Positions 34,393 to 41,783 of a stretch of 64,000 nucleotides of DNA are shown in pieces. The stretch covers positions 1 through 64,000 of the forward strand of contig RPRB01000007.1 in assembly GCA_003818285.1 (NCBI GenBank), given 5' to 3'. The translations under genes were made by a program, and so were the position numbers. The first letter of the stretch is position 1, and each line of letters begins with the position of its first letter. Under the pieces are notes generated by a model. The model made no database searches and had not been told where the DNA came from. It saw only the letters and a program-made list of their open reading frames with translations. This DNA is from Myxococcaceae bacterium (GTDB lineage Bacteria > Myxococcota > Myxococcia > Myxococcales > Myxococcaceae).

Positions 34393-34473
34393 AGAACCGG
34401 CGCGCGTCTAGCACCGGGGCCAGGGGGGCGCAACAGCGCAGGAAGACTGGGCTCGAGAGAGTCTTCTGGCCCT

Positions 34474-34541
34474 GACGAGGTCGTAACGAGGTGTCTCGTA
34501 ACGAGGTGTCTGGCACCTCGCGGGCGGCACCTCGCGGGCGG
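34474..34541. repeat. tandem and palindromic repeat element, copy A
   Basis: Contains a 15-base unit TCGTAACGAGGTGTC twice in tandem (34481-34510) and a 14-base unit CACCTCGCGGGCGG twice (34514-34541). Together they form GAGGTG/CACCTC palindromes. The reverse complement matches the repeat at 38.5-38.7 kb over most of ~48 bases (both have GACACCTCGT-ACG spaced twice, then ACCTCGT). It lies in the gap upstream of the F0 genes and after hemL. Confidence 0.7.
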
Positions 34542-34576
34542 AGAGGCGCCTGGGCGTCCCGCGTTGGCTCGGCCGC

Positions 34577-35866
34577 CTACAGCGCCCGGAAGGCCTGGCG
34601 GGCCGCGGCCAGGGTGTGCTCCACCTCGCGCTCGCCCATCGCCAGGGAGACGAACGCGGCCTCGAACTGGCTCGGCGGGAGGTACACCCCCCGGTCGAGC
34701 AGCGCGTGGAAGAAGGTCCCGAACTTCCTCGTGTCCGCCCGCTTCGCGCTGGGGTAGTCGAACACCGGCCCCTCGGTGAAGAAGAGCGTCCACATGCTGC
34801 CGACCCGGTTCAACGTCACCGGAATCCCTGCCGCCCGGGCCTCCGCCACCAGGCCATCGGTGAGCCCGCGGGAGATGCTCTCCAGCTTCTCGTAGACGCC
34901 CGGCTCTCCGAGCGCCCCGAGGCAGGCGAGCCCCGCCGCCACGGCCAGCGGGTTCCCAGAGAGCGTGCCCGCCTGGTACACGGGCCCGGCCGGGGCGACG
35001 GTCTCCATGATGGAGCGGCGGCCCCCGAACGCACCCACGGGGAGGCCCCCACCGATGACCTTTCCCAGGGTCGTCAGGTCAGGGGCGAGCCCGAACAGCT
35101 CCTGTGCCCCACCCTTCGCGAGGCGGAACCCGGTCATCACCTCGTCGAAGATCAGCAGCGCACCATTCTCACGGCAGAGGTTCGCGAGGCCTTCGAGGAA
35201 TCCAGCGCGCGGGACGAGCACGCCCATGTTCCCGACCACCGGCTCGACGATGACCGCGGCGACCTCCTTGCCCTTCTGCGCGAACAGCGCCCGAGCAGCG
35301 GCGAGGTCGTTGAAGGGCAGGGTCAAGGTGAGCGCCGCCAGCGCCTTCGGCACCCCTGGCGAGTCCGGCAGCCCGAGCGTCTCCACCCCGCTGCCCGCCT
35401 TGACCAGGAACGGGTCGCCGGCGCCGTGGTAGCAGCCCTCGAACTTCACCAGCGCCTCGCGGCCCGTGTACGCCCGGGCGACCCGGAGCGCGGCGAGCGT
35501 CGCCTCGGTCCCGGAGGAAGTGAGGCGCACCTCCTCCACCGCCGGCATGCGCTGGCAGATGAGCTCGGCCAGCTCGACCTCGCCCGGGTGGGACGCGCCG
35601 AAGCTGGTGCCAGCGTGGGTGGCCGCCGTCACGGCCTCGACGATGGGCGGATGCGCGTGGCCGAGGATCAGCGGCCCCCAGCTGCCCACGTGGTCCACGT
35701 AGCGATGGCCGTCGACGTCGGTGAGCCAGGCGCCTCGCCCCTCCTTGAAGAACACCGGCGTGCCCCCCACGCCACGGAAGGCGCGGACCGGCGAGTTCAC
35801 GCCTCCGGGGATGACTTTCCTTGCGCGGTCGAAAAGGCGCTGGCTGCCGGTTCGCTCGACGGTCAT
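34577..35866 (-). CDS. hemL: glutamate-1-semialdehyde 2,1-aminomutase
   Basis: A 429-residue PLP enzyme of tetrapyrrole synthesis converting glutamate semialdehyde to 5-aminolevulinate. Family start [26 protein letters not shown] phosphate contacts in SSGTEA; Asp in [10 protein letters not shown]; catalytic Lys in [18 protein letters not shown]. Length is exactly as expected for the family. The upstream metallo-hydrolase gene ends at its start with TGATG overlap, so they are coupled. Confidence 0.97.
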   Translation of the reverse strand: MTVERTGSQRLFDRARKVIPGGVNSPVRAFRGVGGTPVFFKEGRGAWLTDVDGHRYVDHVGSWGPLILGHAHPPIVEAVTAATHAGTSFGASHPGEVELAELICQRMPAVEEVRLTSSGTEATLAALRVARAYTGREALVKFEGCYHGAGDPFLVKAGSGVETLGLPDSPGVPKALAALTLTLPFNDLAAARALFAQKGKEVAAVIVEPVVGNMGVLVPRAGFLEGLANLCRENGALLIFDEVMTGFRLAKGGAQELFGLAPDLTTLGKVIGGGLPVGAFGGRRSIMETVAPAGPVYQAGTLSGNPLAVAAGLACLGALGEPGVYEKLESISRGLTDGLVAEARAAGIPVTLNRVGSMWTLFFTEGPVFDYPSAKRADTRKFGTFFHALLDRGVYLPPSQFEAAFVSLAMGEREVEHTLAAARQAFRAL

Positions 35867-36720
35867 CAGAGCTCCAGGGTCTCGCGGAGCTGCAGCGGCT
35901 GGTACCGGGCCAGCAGCCCCTTGGACTTCAGCGCGGCGGCGAACTGCGCCGGCGTGCCGGTCAGCACCGGGAAGGTCCCGTAGTGCATTGGAGAGACCTT
36001 CTCGGGCTGCGCCATCGCGACGGCCTCGGCGGCGCGGTCGGGGCCCATGGTGAAGTGATCGCCGATGCAGGCCAGCATCAGGGTGATCTTCATCGACTTG
36101 AGCAGCTGCATGTCGGTGAACGCGTCAGTGTCACCGGTGTGGTAGATGGTCGGCCCGTTCCGGACGGCGATGACGAAGCCCATCGGATTGCCGGCCGCGT
36201 AGGGCGCGTCGCCGCCCTTCTCCTTGGCAGTGAGGGTGGAGCCGTGGATGGCGTTGACGAAGGTGATCTTCACCTCGCCGTCGAAGAAGCTCAGCGTTCC
36301 CCCGACGTTGCCCACCGAGTCAAGGCCGAACTGCTCGGACGGGAACCCGAGGTGACGCGCGTACGCCTGCGCCTGGTCGAAGCTGGTGACCAGGCGCGCC
36401 TTGGTGCGCTTCGCGATCTCCACCGAGTCTCCCACGTGGTCGGCGTGACCGTGGGACACGAGGATCAGATCGACCTTCTTCAGATCTGCGAGGTCGTGCT
36501 TTCCGTTGGGGTTCAGGGGATTGGTGATCCAGGGGTCGAGGAGCAGCACCTTCCCCGACGGGGTCACGAGCTTGAACGCGGCGTGCCCGTACCAGGTGAG
36601 CTGGGTCTTCGCGGCACCGGCCACCTGGGGTGGCACCGAGGACGAGGCGGTCTGGGCAGCAGCGACGAGCGAGGTGGAGCAGAGCAGGACGGTCAAGACG
36701 CGAGCCAGGTGTCGCTTCAA
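35866..36720 (-). CDS. exported metallo-beta-lactamase-fold hydrolase (UPF0173-like)
   Basis: A 284-residue protein with a signal peptide (about 1-22, ends VAAAQ) and an MBL fold: HGHADH zinc motif, [25 protein letters not shown] and MHYGTFPVL. This pattern is that of UPF0173/UlaG-like hydrolases, which are usually cytosolic; a signal peptide is unusual. The start is a TTG with GGAGG 10 bases upstream; an in-frame ATG 14 codons earlier has no support. Coupled to hemL by TGATG. Confidence 0.83.
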   Translation of the reverse strand: MKRHLARVLTVLLCSTSLVAAAQTASSSVPPQVAGAAKTQLTWYGHAAFKLVTPSGKVLLLDPWITNPLNPNGKHDLADLKKVDLILVSHGHADHVGDSVEIAKRTKARLVTSFDQAQAYARHLGFPSEQFGLDSVGNVGGTLSFFDGEVKITFVNAIHGSTLTAKEKGGDAPYAAGNPMGFVIAVRNGPTIYHTGDTDAFTDMQLLKSMKITLMLACIGDHFTMGPDRAAEAVAMAQPEKVSPMHYGTFPVLTGTPAQFAAALKSKGLLARYQPLQLRETLEL

Positions 36721-36797
36721 GGTGCAATTCCTCCCTGTCGATGGACGTCTCGCGCCAGGCATAGCAGACCGGGGCCAGCGGACGCTCTGCGGAATTG

Positions 36798-37745
36798 CTA
36801 GTCGCCGTGCTCGCGCGCGGCCTGCTCCGCCGTGCCTCCCGCCGCCTCGAGCGAGGTGCGGGCCTGCACCACGCGATGAGGCGCGGGGCGCTGGAACGCC
36901 TCCCGGACCCCCACGCCGCGGGGGGTGGTCGCCCCGATGCGCTTGCGGGTCCGGGCGATCGCGTTCTGCACGATCTGTGGATCCGGGTGACGCTCGAGCG
37001 CCTGGACCCATGCCTGGATGGCTCCCGCGTCGTCGGCCGACTCTCCGCGCAGCTTCCCCAGCTCGAACAGCGCGTGCGGCACCAGCTCCGAGCCGGGGAA
37101 CTTCTCCACCAGGGTGGTGAAGGCCTTCATCGCCTCGGCTCGCATCCCCTCCCGCATCGAGAGCGACTGGCCCACGAGCATCCACGCGTCGTCCAGGAGC
37201 GGGCTGGAGGCGAACTTCTGGATCAGCGTGCGCGCCTCGAGCTCTGACTGCTGGTAATCCCCGAGCTCGAAGTAGAGCTTCGCCACGTGGTAGCGCAGAT
37301 CCGGGGCAGTGGGCGGGTCGCCGGCCAGAGCAGCGGTCAGCTCGGAGATGGCGCCTCTCAGATCGCGGTAGTGCGACTCGAGGATCCCGGCGAGCACCAC
37401 GTGCGCCTCGGCCGTCTCCGGGGCATCGGGTGCCTGGGCCACGAGCTCGCGGTACACGCTCACCGCCTTGGGAACGTCGTGCAGCTCGAGCCAGTACACG
37501 TCCGCCGCGCCGCGCAGCGCCGCGGCGCGCACGTGCGCGGCCTCGGGCCTCTCGGACTTCTCCACCGCGTCCAGCGCCGAGCGGTACTCGTGGAGCGCGG
37601 CCTGCGGTTTCCGCGCGTAGACCAGCTCGCGAGCGCGGGTGAGATGCTCCGGCCCCGAGCGCGAGCACCCGGCGGCGAGTACGATCAGCGCCCCTACTGC
37701 GAGCAGGCGTACTTCACGCAGAGGGTCTGCTCGCAGCGCACGCAC
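36798..37745 (-). CDS. TPR-type repeat lipoprotein
   Basis: A ~315-residue lipoprotein (lipobox LAAGC) with tetratricopeptide-like helical repeats through about 30-260 (VYRELVAQAPDAPETAEAHVVLAGILE; ISELTAALAGDPPTAPDLRYHVAKLYFELGDYQQSELEARTLIQKF). These resemble outer-membrane lipoproteins such as BamD/YfiO-like TPR proteins. No ATG is near the lipobox; GTG (37745) or CTG (37721) are candidate starts and both overlap the preceding Cys-rich gene. Last of three successive lipoprotein genes. Confidence 0.75.
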   Translation of the reverse strand: MRALRADPLREVRLLAVGALIVLAAGCSRSGPEHLTRARELVYARKPQAALHEYRSALDAVEKSERPEAAHVRAAALRGAADVYWLELHDVPKAVSVYRELVAQAPDAPETAEAHVVLAGILESHYRDLRGAISELTAALAGDPPTAPDLRYHVAKLYFELGDYQQSELEARTLIQKFASSPLLDDAWMLVGQSLSMREGMRAEAMKAFTTLVEKFPGSELVPHALFELGKLRGESADDAGAIQAWVQALERHPDPQIVQNAIARTRKRIGATTPRGVGVREAFQRPAPHRVVQARTSLEAAGGTAEQAAREHGD

Positions 37746-37969
37746 GACTGGGTGGGCAAGTTCGGCTCGCTCGTGTCGGCGCAGATCGCGAGATTCCCGG
37801 TGAGCGGGCAATCCTCGGGCCGCACGCAGCGGACCTGCCCTGCATCCAGGCCGGTGACGGCCGACACGGTCGCCTTGCACGGGCCGCCATCACAGCTCAG
37901 GAGGACGACAGCGGCAAGGATTGAGGCCGGGACCACTCGGCGAGGTCGCACCGCCCGCCACTTGAGCAC
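37694..37969 (-). CDS. small Cys-rich lipoprotein
   Basis: About 91 residues: a basic N-terminus, a membrane segment and a lipobox (VLLSC), then ten cysteines in a short mature part (GGPCKA, VRCVRPEDCP, AICAD, SCVRCEQTLCVKYACSQ), suggesting disulfide-bonded small domains. The start is uncertain among GTG codons at 37990, 37987 and 37969; the last has GAAGGG about 10 bases upstream. It lies between two other lipoprotein genes with overlapping or near-overlapping ends. No named family. Confidence 0.6.
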   Translation of the reverse strand: MLKWRAVRPRRVVPASILAAVVLLSCDGGPCKATVSAVTGLDAGQVRCVRPEDCPLTGNLAICADTSEPNLPTQSCVRCEQTLCVKYACSQ

Positions 37970-37991
37970 GAAGCGTGCGCCCTTCACCACA

Positions 37992-38363
37992 TCAGCGCGG
38001 GTCGACGAGCAGCACGCGCGGGCCGCCGATTCCGCCGGGCGCCTCGCCGGCGTTCGCCCAGCCACGTGCCCGCCGGATGCCCCGACCCTTCTCCGCTTGC
38101 TCCTCGAAGAGCCGCGCCATGTCCTGGAAGTGGGAGTCGCCGACGCGGCAGGCGACCTCCGAGATCTGCTGGTGGCGCGCCGCGAGCTCGTGCCACACCG
38201 CGAGCCGCGCCTCGCCTGCGAGCAGCCTCGCCTCGACCGTGTCGGCGGCCAGCTCGAGCGCGCGCCCCTCGGCAGCCAGCGCCTCGCGGCGAGCGCGCTC
38301 CTCCGCGGGGGAGATCCCGCAGGCGGCGCACAGGGCAAGGACGGCGAGGACGACGGTTCGCAT
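37992..38363 (-). CDS. small lipoprotein of unknown function
   Basis: A 123-residue protein with lipobox LCAAC (Cys15) and a largely helical Ala/Glu/Arg-rich mature part (AEERARREALAAEGRALELAADTVEARLLAGEARLAVWHELAARHQQI). Ordinary ATG start. First of a lipoprotein trio on the minus strand; the next gene begins about 2-20 bases after. Function not predictable; the helical region might act in the periplasm as a packing or assembly factor. Confidence 0.7.
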   Translation of the reverse strand: MRTVVLAVLALCAACGISPAEERARREALAAEGRALELAADTVEARLLAGEARLAVWHELAARHQQISEVACRVGDSHFQDMARLFEEQAEKGRGIRRARGWANAGEAPGGIGGPRVLLVDPR

Positions 38364-39002
38364 GGCTTGCTCGGAAAGCTAGGAACCACTCTGGCGCTTC
38401 GCACCCCACCTCGTAGCTCGAGGTAGCAGGCGTGTAACTCAGGGGACTTCCAACGTTGTGCAGTCGACGGCCCGGCCGTTCGCCCGCGCGGGCCGCCCGA
38501 GCGGTGCGCCCGAGCGGTGCCAGACACCTCGTCCTCGAACGGTGCGCCCGCGGTGCCGTGACGGTGCGCCCGCGGTCCCCCCCGCGGTACCAGACACCTC
38601 GTGACGCGGACACCTCGTGACGCGACCTCGTGACGCGACCTCGTGACGCGACCTCGTGAAGCGCGTGGTCCAGGAGCGTCCGAACAGCTGGCTCGAGCCA
38701 GGGCCCGAACAGCCGCCGTCCGTGGCGCCGGCGACGGCAGGACTCGGCGACGCTGGCCACCGACCGACCGTTCGTGAGTTTCGCTTCGGTCGACGAGTCG
38801 CCGGTCCGTGGCTCGGAAACTTCCACTCGAGGTGTCGAGAACGCACGGAGTTGCGCCTCGCCCGGGCGATCCGAACTCGTCATGTGCCGGCGAGGTGCTA
38901 AGCCTCTCGCCGCGCTGGTGGTCGGTCCCCCCAGCAGGCCGCTGGGCCGGCAAAGGGAAAGCGCGGCGTGATGGCGGGGACCGACCCCACGCGACGTCTA
39001 CC
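38364..39002. other. gene-free stretch of about 640 bases holding repeat copy B
   Basis: No supported coding frame on either strand; open frames are Arg-rich or lack start signals. The central part carries the tandem repeats (38495-38663). No RNA gene recognised. Lies between a lipoprotein gene and the MXAN_5187-like gene. Confidence 0.6.
38495..38663. repeat. tandem repeat cluster, copy B of the ACACCTCG family
   Basis: A 13-base unit GCCCGAGCGGTGC twice (38495-38520), then CAGACACCTCGT. A second CAGACACCTCGTGACG begins near 38591, followed by the 13-base unit ACCTCGTGACGCG five times from 38596 to 38663 (one three-base insertion after the first copy, one mismatch in the last). The core resembles the reverse complement of the 34.5 kb element. 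Slippage at this array is plausible. Confidence 0.75.
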
Positions 39003-39728
39003 TCAGACCTTGGGCACTGCCCGGAGGATCGCCTTCCCGTCCTTCACGAAGACCCGGTACTCCACGTCCCGAGCGTTGTGGCGCTCGAGCAGCTCCGGCA
39101 CCTGGCGCTTGAGGCTCGCGACCACCGCGTCGAACGAGAGCCGCGTCGTGTCCTCGTTGCAGCGGCGCTTGGCCTCCACGTAGGCGCGGTACACGCTGCG
39201 CAGCCGGTTCTCGGAGAGCGGATCCACCGGAGGCGTCCCCGCGATGTGGATCTGCGGCTCGGGCGGGGGCGGCGCGGGTGCTTCGGGGTCGGCCCCCTTC
39301 GCCGACGCGGCCTTCTTCGCCCCGGGCGCGGGAACCCCCGCGGCCGGCGTCCCGGGCGCGGAGCTCTTCCGGCGCAGGCGGGCCTTGAACACGTCGCGCC
39401 GGTACGTCCCATCCTCCATCTCCTGGAGGGTGCGCGACCAGAGCCGCTCGTAGGTGGCAGCGGTCGCCTGGAGGGACTGGATCCGGAACGAGAGGGCCGA
39501 GTTCCGGGCCGGGATCGTCTTCAGCGACGCGAGGCGCTTCTTGAACTGCTCGTGGGCCTTGACCGGGGGGCGCTTCTCCATTCCCAGGAAGAACTGGTCG
39601 TAGTGGCCGCGCAGCGCGTGGAGGAGGGCCTCCACCGAATCGACCTCCTGCGCCACCTCCGCCCAGCTCGCGGACGCCGCGGCGGCGCTGGCCTTCGCTC
39701 GGTCCTCGGGGCGCGTCGGAGGAGGCAT
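39003..39728 (-). CDS. MXAN_5187-like conserved myxobacterial protein
   Basis: A 241-residue protein. The N-terminal half (about 30-115) matches the pattern of the MXAN_5187 C-terminal-domain family: HYDQFFLGMEKRPPVKAHEQFKKRLASLKT, SALSFRIQSLQATAATYERLWSRTLQEMEDGTY. A Pro/Ala/Lys-rich linker (about 120-165) follows, then a C-terminal domain (about 170-241, ENRLRSVYRAYVEAKRRCNED). No enzyme motif; function unknown. Solitary, minus strand. Confidence 0.75.
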   Translation of the reverse strand: MPPPTRPEDRAKASAAAASASWAEVAQEVDSVEALLHALRGHYDQFFLGMEKRPPVKAHEQFKKRLASLKTIPARNSALSFRIQSLQATAATYERLWSRTLQEMEDGTYRRDVFKARLRRKSSAPGTPAAGVPAPGAKKAASAKGADPEAPAPPPPEPQIHIAGTPPVDPLSENRLRSVYRAYVEAKRRCNEDTTRLSFDAVVASLKRQVPELLERHNARDVEYRVFVKDGKAILRAVPKV

Positions 39729-39841
39729 GGAGACGCCTCAGGATTCCAAGTCACCCACGCGATGCGCAAGTCGTACAGGTAAGCATCCCCGCACCGGTCT
39801 CGAGTGCCGGTCACCTGCCTCGCGGCCCGAGGCCGGCGCCC

Positions 39842-41101
39842 TCAGGCCGGCTGGGCACCGGAGGCCGACGGCAGCCCGCGCCTTGCCGACGCCCGGCGAA
39901 ACAGGAGGATCACCCCGAGCGCGAACATCACCAGCGAGATGCCCTGGCTGATGGAGATGTTCCACCAGGCGTCCAGCGGCACCGCGTCGATGACCTTGTG
40001 GAGCGTGCCCCGCTCGAAGTCTCCCCGGAACAGCTCGACCGTGGTGCGGATGATGGAGTAGCCAATGAGGTAGAGCGCAAAGATCTGCCCGTGGAAGCGG
40101 CGGTACCGGCGGGCGATCATCAGGAGGACGAACAGCAGCAGTTGCGCCAGCGACTCGTAGAGCTGCGTCGGGTGGATGGGCAGCGTGGTTCCGTGCCGGG
40201 CGACCCACTCCGAGATGCGGATCGCGCCGGGCACCGGGTGATCGAACACCTGGCCGGTGGACTCGACGACCCAGCGCCGCAGCTCCTGCGACTGGCTGTC
40301 CCAGGCGATGGCCCCCGAGGTGGAGTGTCCGAAGAGGTCCAGCGCTCGCGATGCACCCGGGAAGCGCACCGCCCAGGGCAGATGCAACGACGCCGGCTTC
40401 CCCCAGCAGCAGCCCGCGGCAAAGCATCCCAGCCGCCCGAAGGCCTGGCCCAGCGCCACCGTGGGGGCGATGACGTCGGCGAACCGAAGGAAGGGGATCT
40501 TCCGCTCGCGACAGAACCACCACACGGCGAAGGTGGCGCCGATCAGCCCTCCGTAGAAGACGAAGCCGCCGCCGAGAGCGCCGAGGATCTTCCATAGGCT
40601 GCCGCTCCCCAGCGCGGTGAGGAAGTCCTTCGGGGTCACGAGGATGAAGAGGATCTTCGACCCGACGATGCCGCCGATGACCACCCACACCGCCAGGTCC
40701 ATGACGTCGTTGCGCCGGCGGGCGCCCTCGGCGCCACCCCACTCGCGCTCGGCGAGCCGGGCCGCCACCAGGATCGCCGCGGCGAACCCGCCCATCAGCA
40801 TCAACCCGTAGGTGTGAAGCGGAAAGCCCTCGCCCTTTCCCCCGAGGACCGCCGTCGGCGGAAGCGCGTAGTGGAGCCCGAGCCAGATCAGCACCACGAA
40901 GAGGACTCCGTAGAGGCCCGCCCGCTGGATCCGCTGGTCCCGGGTGGGTGGCCGCTCCTTGCCGGTCTTGGGGTCCATCGAGCCAGGCGCGTTCCGCCAG
41001 CCGGCCCAGACGCCGTAGCCGAGCACCAGGACGGCCACGAGGTACAGCACCAGCTGGGAGAACGGGGTATCGAAGCGAATCTCGATCAGCGTCGGCAGCA
41101 C
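39842..41101 (-). CDS. lgt: prolipoprotein diacylglyceryl transferase Lgt
   Basis: A 419-residue integral membrane enzyme that attaches diacylglycerol to the lipobox cysteine. Family motifs: HTYGLMLMGGF in the first core helix, GQAFGRLGCFAAGCCWGKP (signature GRxxxF region), HPTQLYES. It is about 130 residues longer than E. coli Lgt: the extra N-terminal ~95 residues hold two additional helices. GTG start with AGGAG 9 bases upstream. It follows lspA by 13 bases, so lipoprotein acylation and cleavage are co-expressed with ileS. Confidence 0.95.
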   Translation of the reverse strand: MLPTLIEIRFDTPFSQLVLYLVAVLVLGYGVWAGWRNAPGSMDPKTGKERPPTRDQRIQRAGLYGVLFVVLIWLGLHYALPPTAVLGGKGEGFPLHTYGLMLMGGFAAAILVAARLAEREWGGAEGARRRNDVMDLAVWVVIGGIVGSKILFILVTPKDFLTALGSGSLWKILGALGGGFVFYGGLIGATFAVWWFCRERKIPFLRFADVIAPTVALGQAFGRLGCFAAGCCWGKPASLHLPWAVRFPGASRALDLFGHSTSGAIAWDSQSQELRRWVVESTGQVFDHPVPGAIRISEWVARHGTTLPIHPTQLYESLAQLLLFVLLMIARRYRRFHGQIFALYLIGYSIIRTTVELFRGDFERGTLHKVIDAVPLDAWWNISISQGISLVMFALGVILLFRRASARRGLPSASGAQPA

Positions 41102-41114
41102 TGCGAAGCTCCTC

Positions 41115-41783
41115 TCACGACGGCGTGGGCGTGGCCTTCCGCTCCCGGCGGACCAAGCCGTCGATCAGCAGGAGGATGACACCCACCACGATGGCGCTGT
41201 CGGCGACGTTGAAGGACGGCCAGGTGTAGACGTCCTTCCAGTGCGCCTCGATGAAGTCGATGACGAACCCGCGCGCCAGCCGGTCCACCCAGTTTCCGAT
41301 GGCCCCCCCGAGCACCAGCGGCAGGCCGATCAGCGCCCATCGCTCCTCCTTCGTTCCCCGGAGCCGCAGGTAGTAGATGGTGATGAGCACCACCGCGCCG
41401 ATCGACACCAGGTGGAACAGCGGCCCCCGAGCGCCGGGCGGCAGCCGCCGGAAGAGCCCGAACGCCGCACCGGGGTTCTCCGCGTAGCGGAGCATCAGGA
41501 AGTCGTCGCTGAAGACGATGGGCCGCTTCGGGCGGAAGTGCAGGCCGTCCCCGCCCGGGGCAGGCGCCGGACCGTAGAGCGCCTCCAGGCGCGCGCTCAC
41601 CGAGGGGAGCCCATCGAAGCGGGCGGTGAGGCGCTCGACCATCTCGTACTTCACCCACTGGTCCACCAGCACCAGGGCCAGCGCGCTCACGTAGAGCACG
41701 ACCAACTTCCGGATCAGCGCCGGATCCCGCGCCAGCGCGCCCGGTGCCCCGGGTGCCGCGACCTGCCCCAGGGGACCGGTCAC
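41115..41783 (-). CDS. lspA: lipoprotein signal peptidase LspA
   Basis: A 222-residue aspartic protease of the inner membrane that removes lipoprotein signal peptides. Family motifs: VDQWVKY in helix 1, NPGAAFG, GNWVDR with the first catalytic Asp, and FNVADSAI with the second. Between helices 1 and 2 there is a ~50-residue periplasmic insertion (about 55-105) that is longer than in E. coli. GTG overlaps the ileS stop (GTGA) with AGGAGG ahead of it. Confidence 0.95.
   Translation of the reverse strand: MTGPLGQVAAPGAPGALARDPALIRKLVVLYVSALALVLVDQWVKYEMVERLTARFDGLPSVSARLEALYGPAPAPGGDGLHFRPKRPIVFSDDFLMLRYAENPGAAFGLFRRLPPGARGPLFHLVSIGAVVLITIYYLRLRGTKEERWALIGLPLVLGGAIGNWVDRLARGFVIDFIEAHWKDVYTWPSFNVADSAIVVGVILLLIDGLVRRERKATPTPS

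Noticed and set aside
34393-34576. Repeat element as an intrinsic terminator between hemL and atpZ
   Set aside because: Inverted repeats are present but no T-tract follows on the relevant strand; the tandem structure fits a repeat element better.
38495-38663. Tandem array as a CRISPR
   Set aside because: Units are 13 bases in direct succession with no unique spacers and no cas genes in the window.
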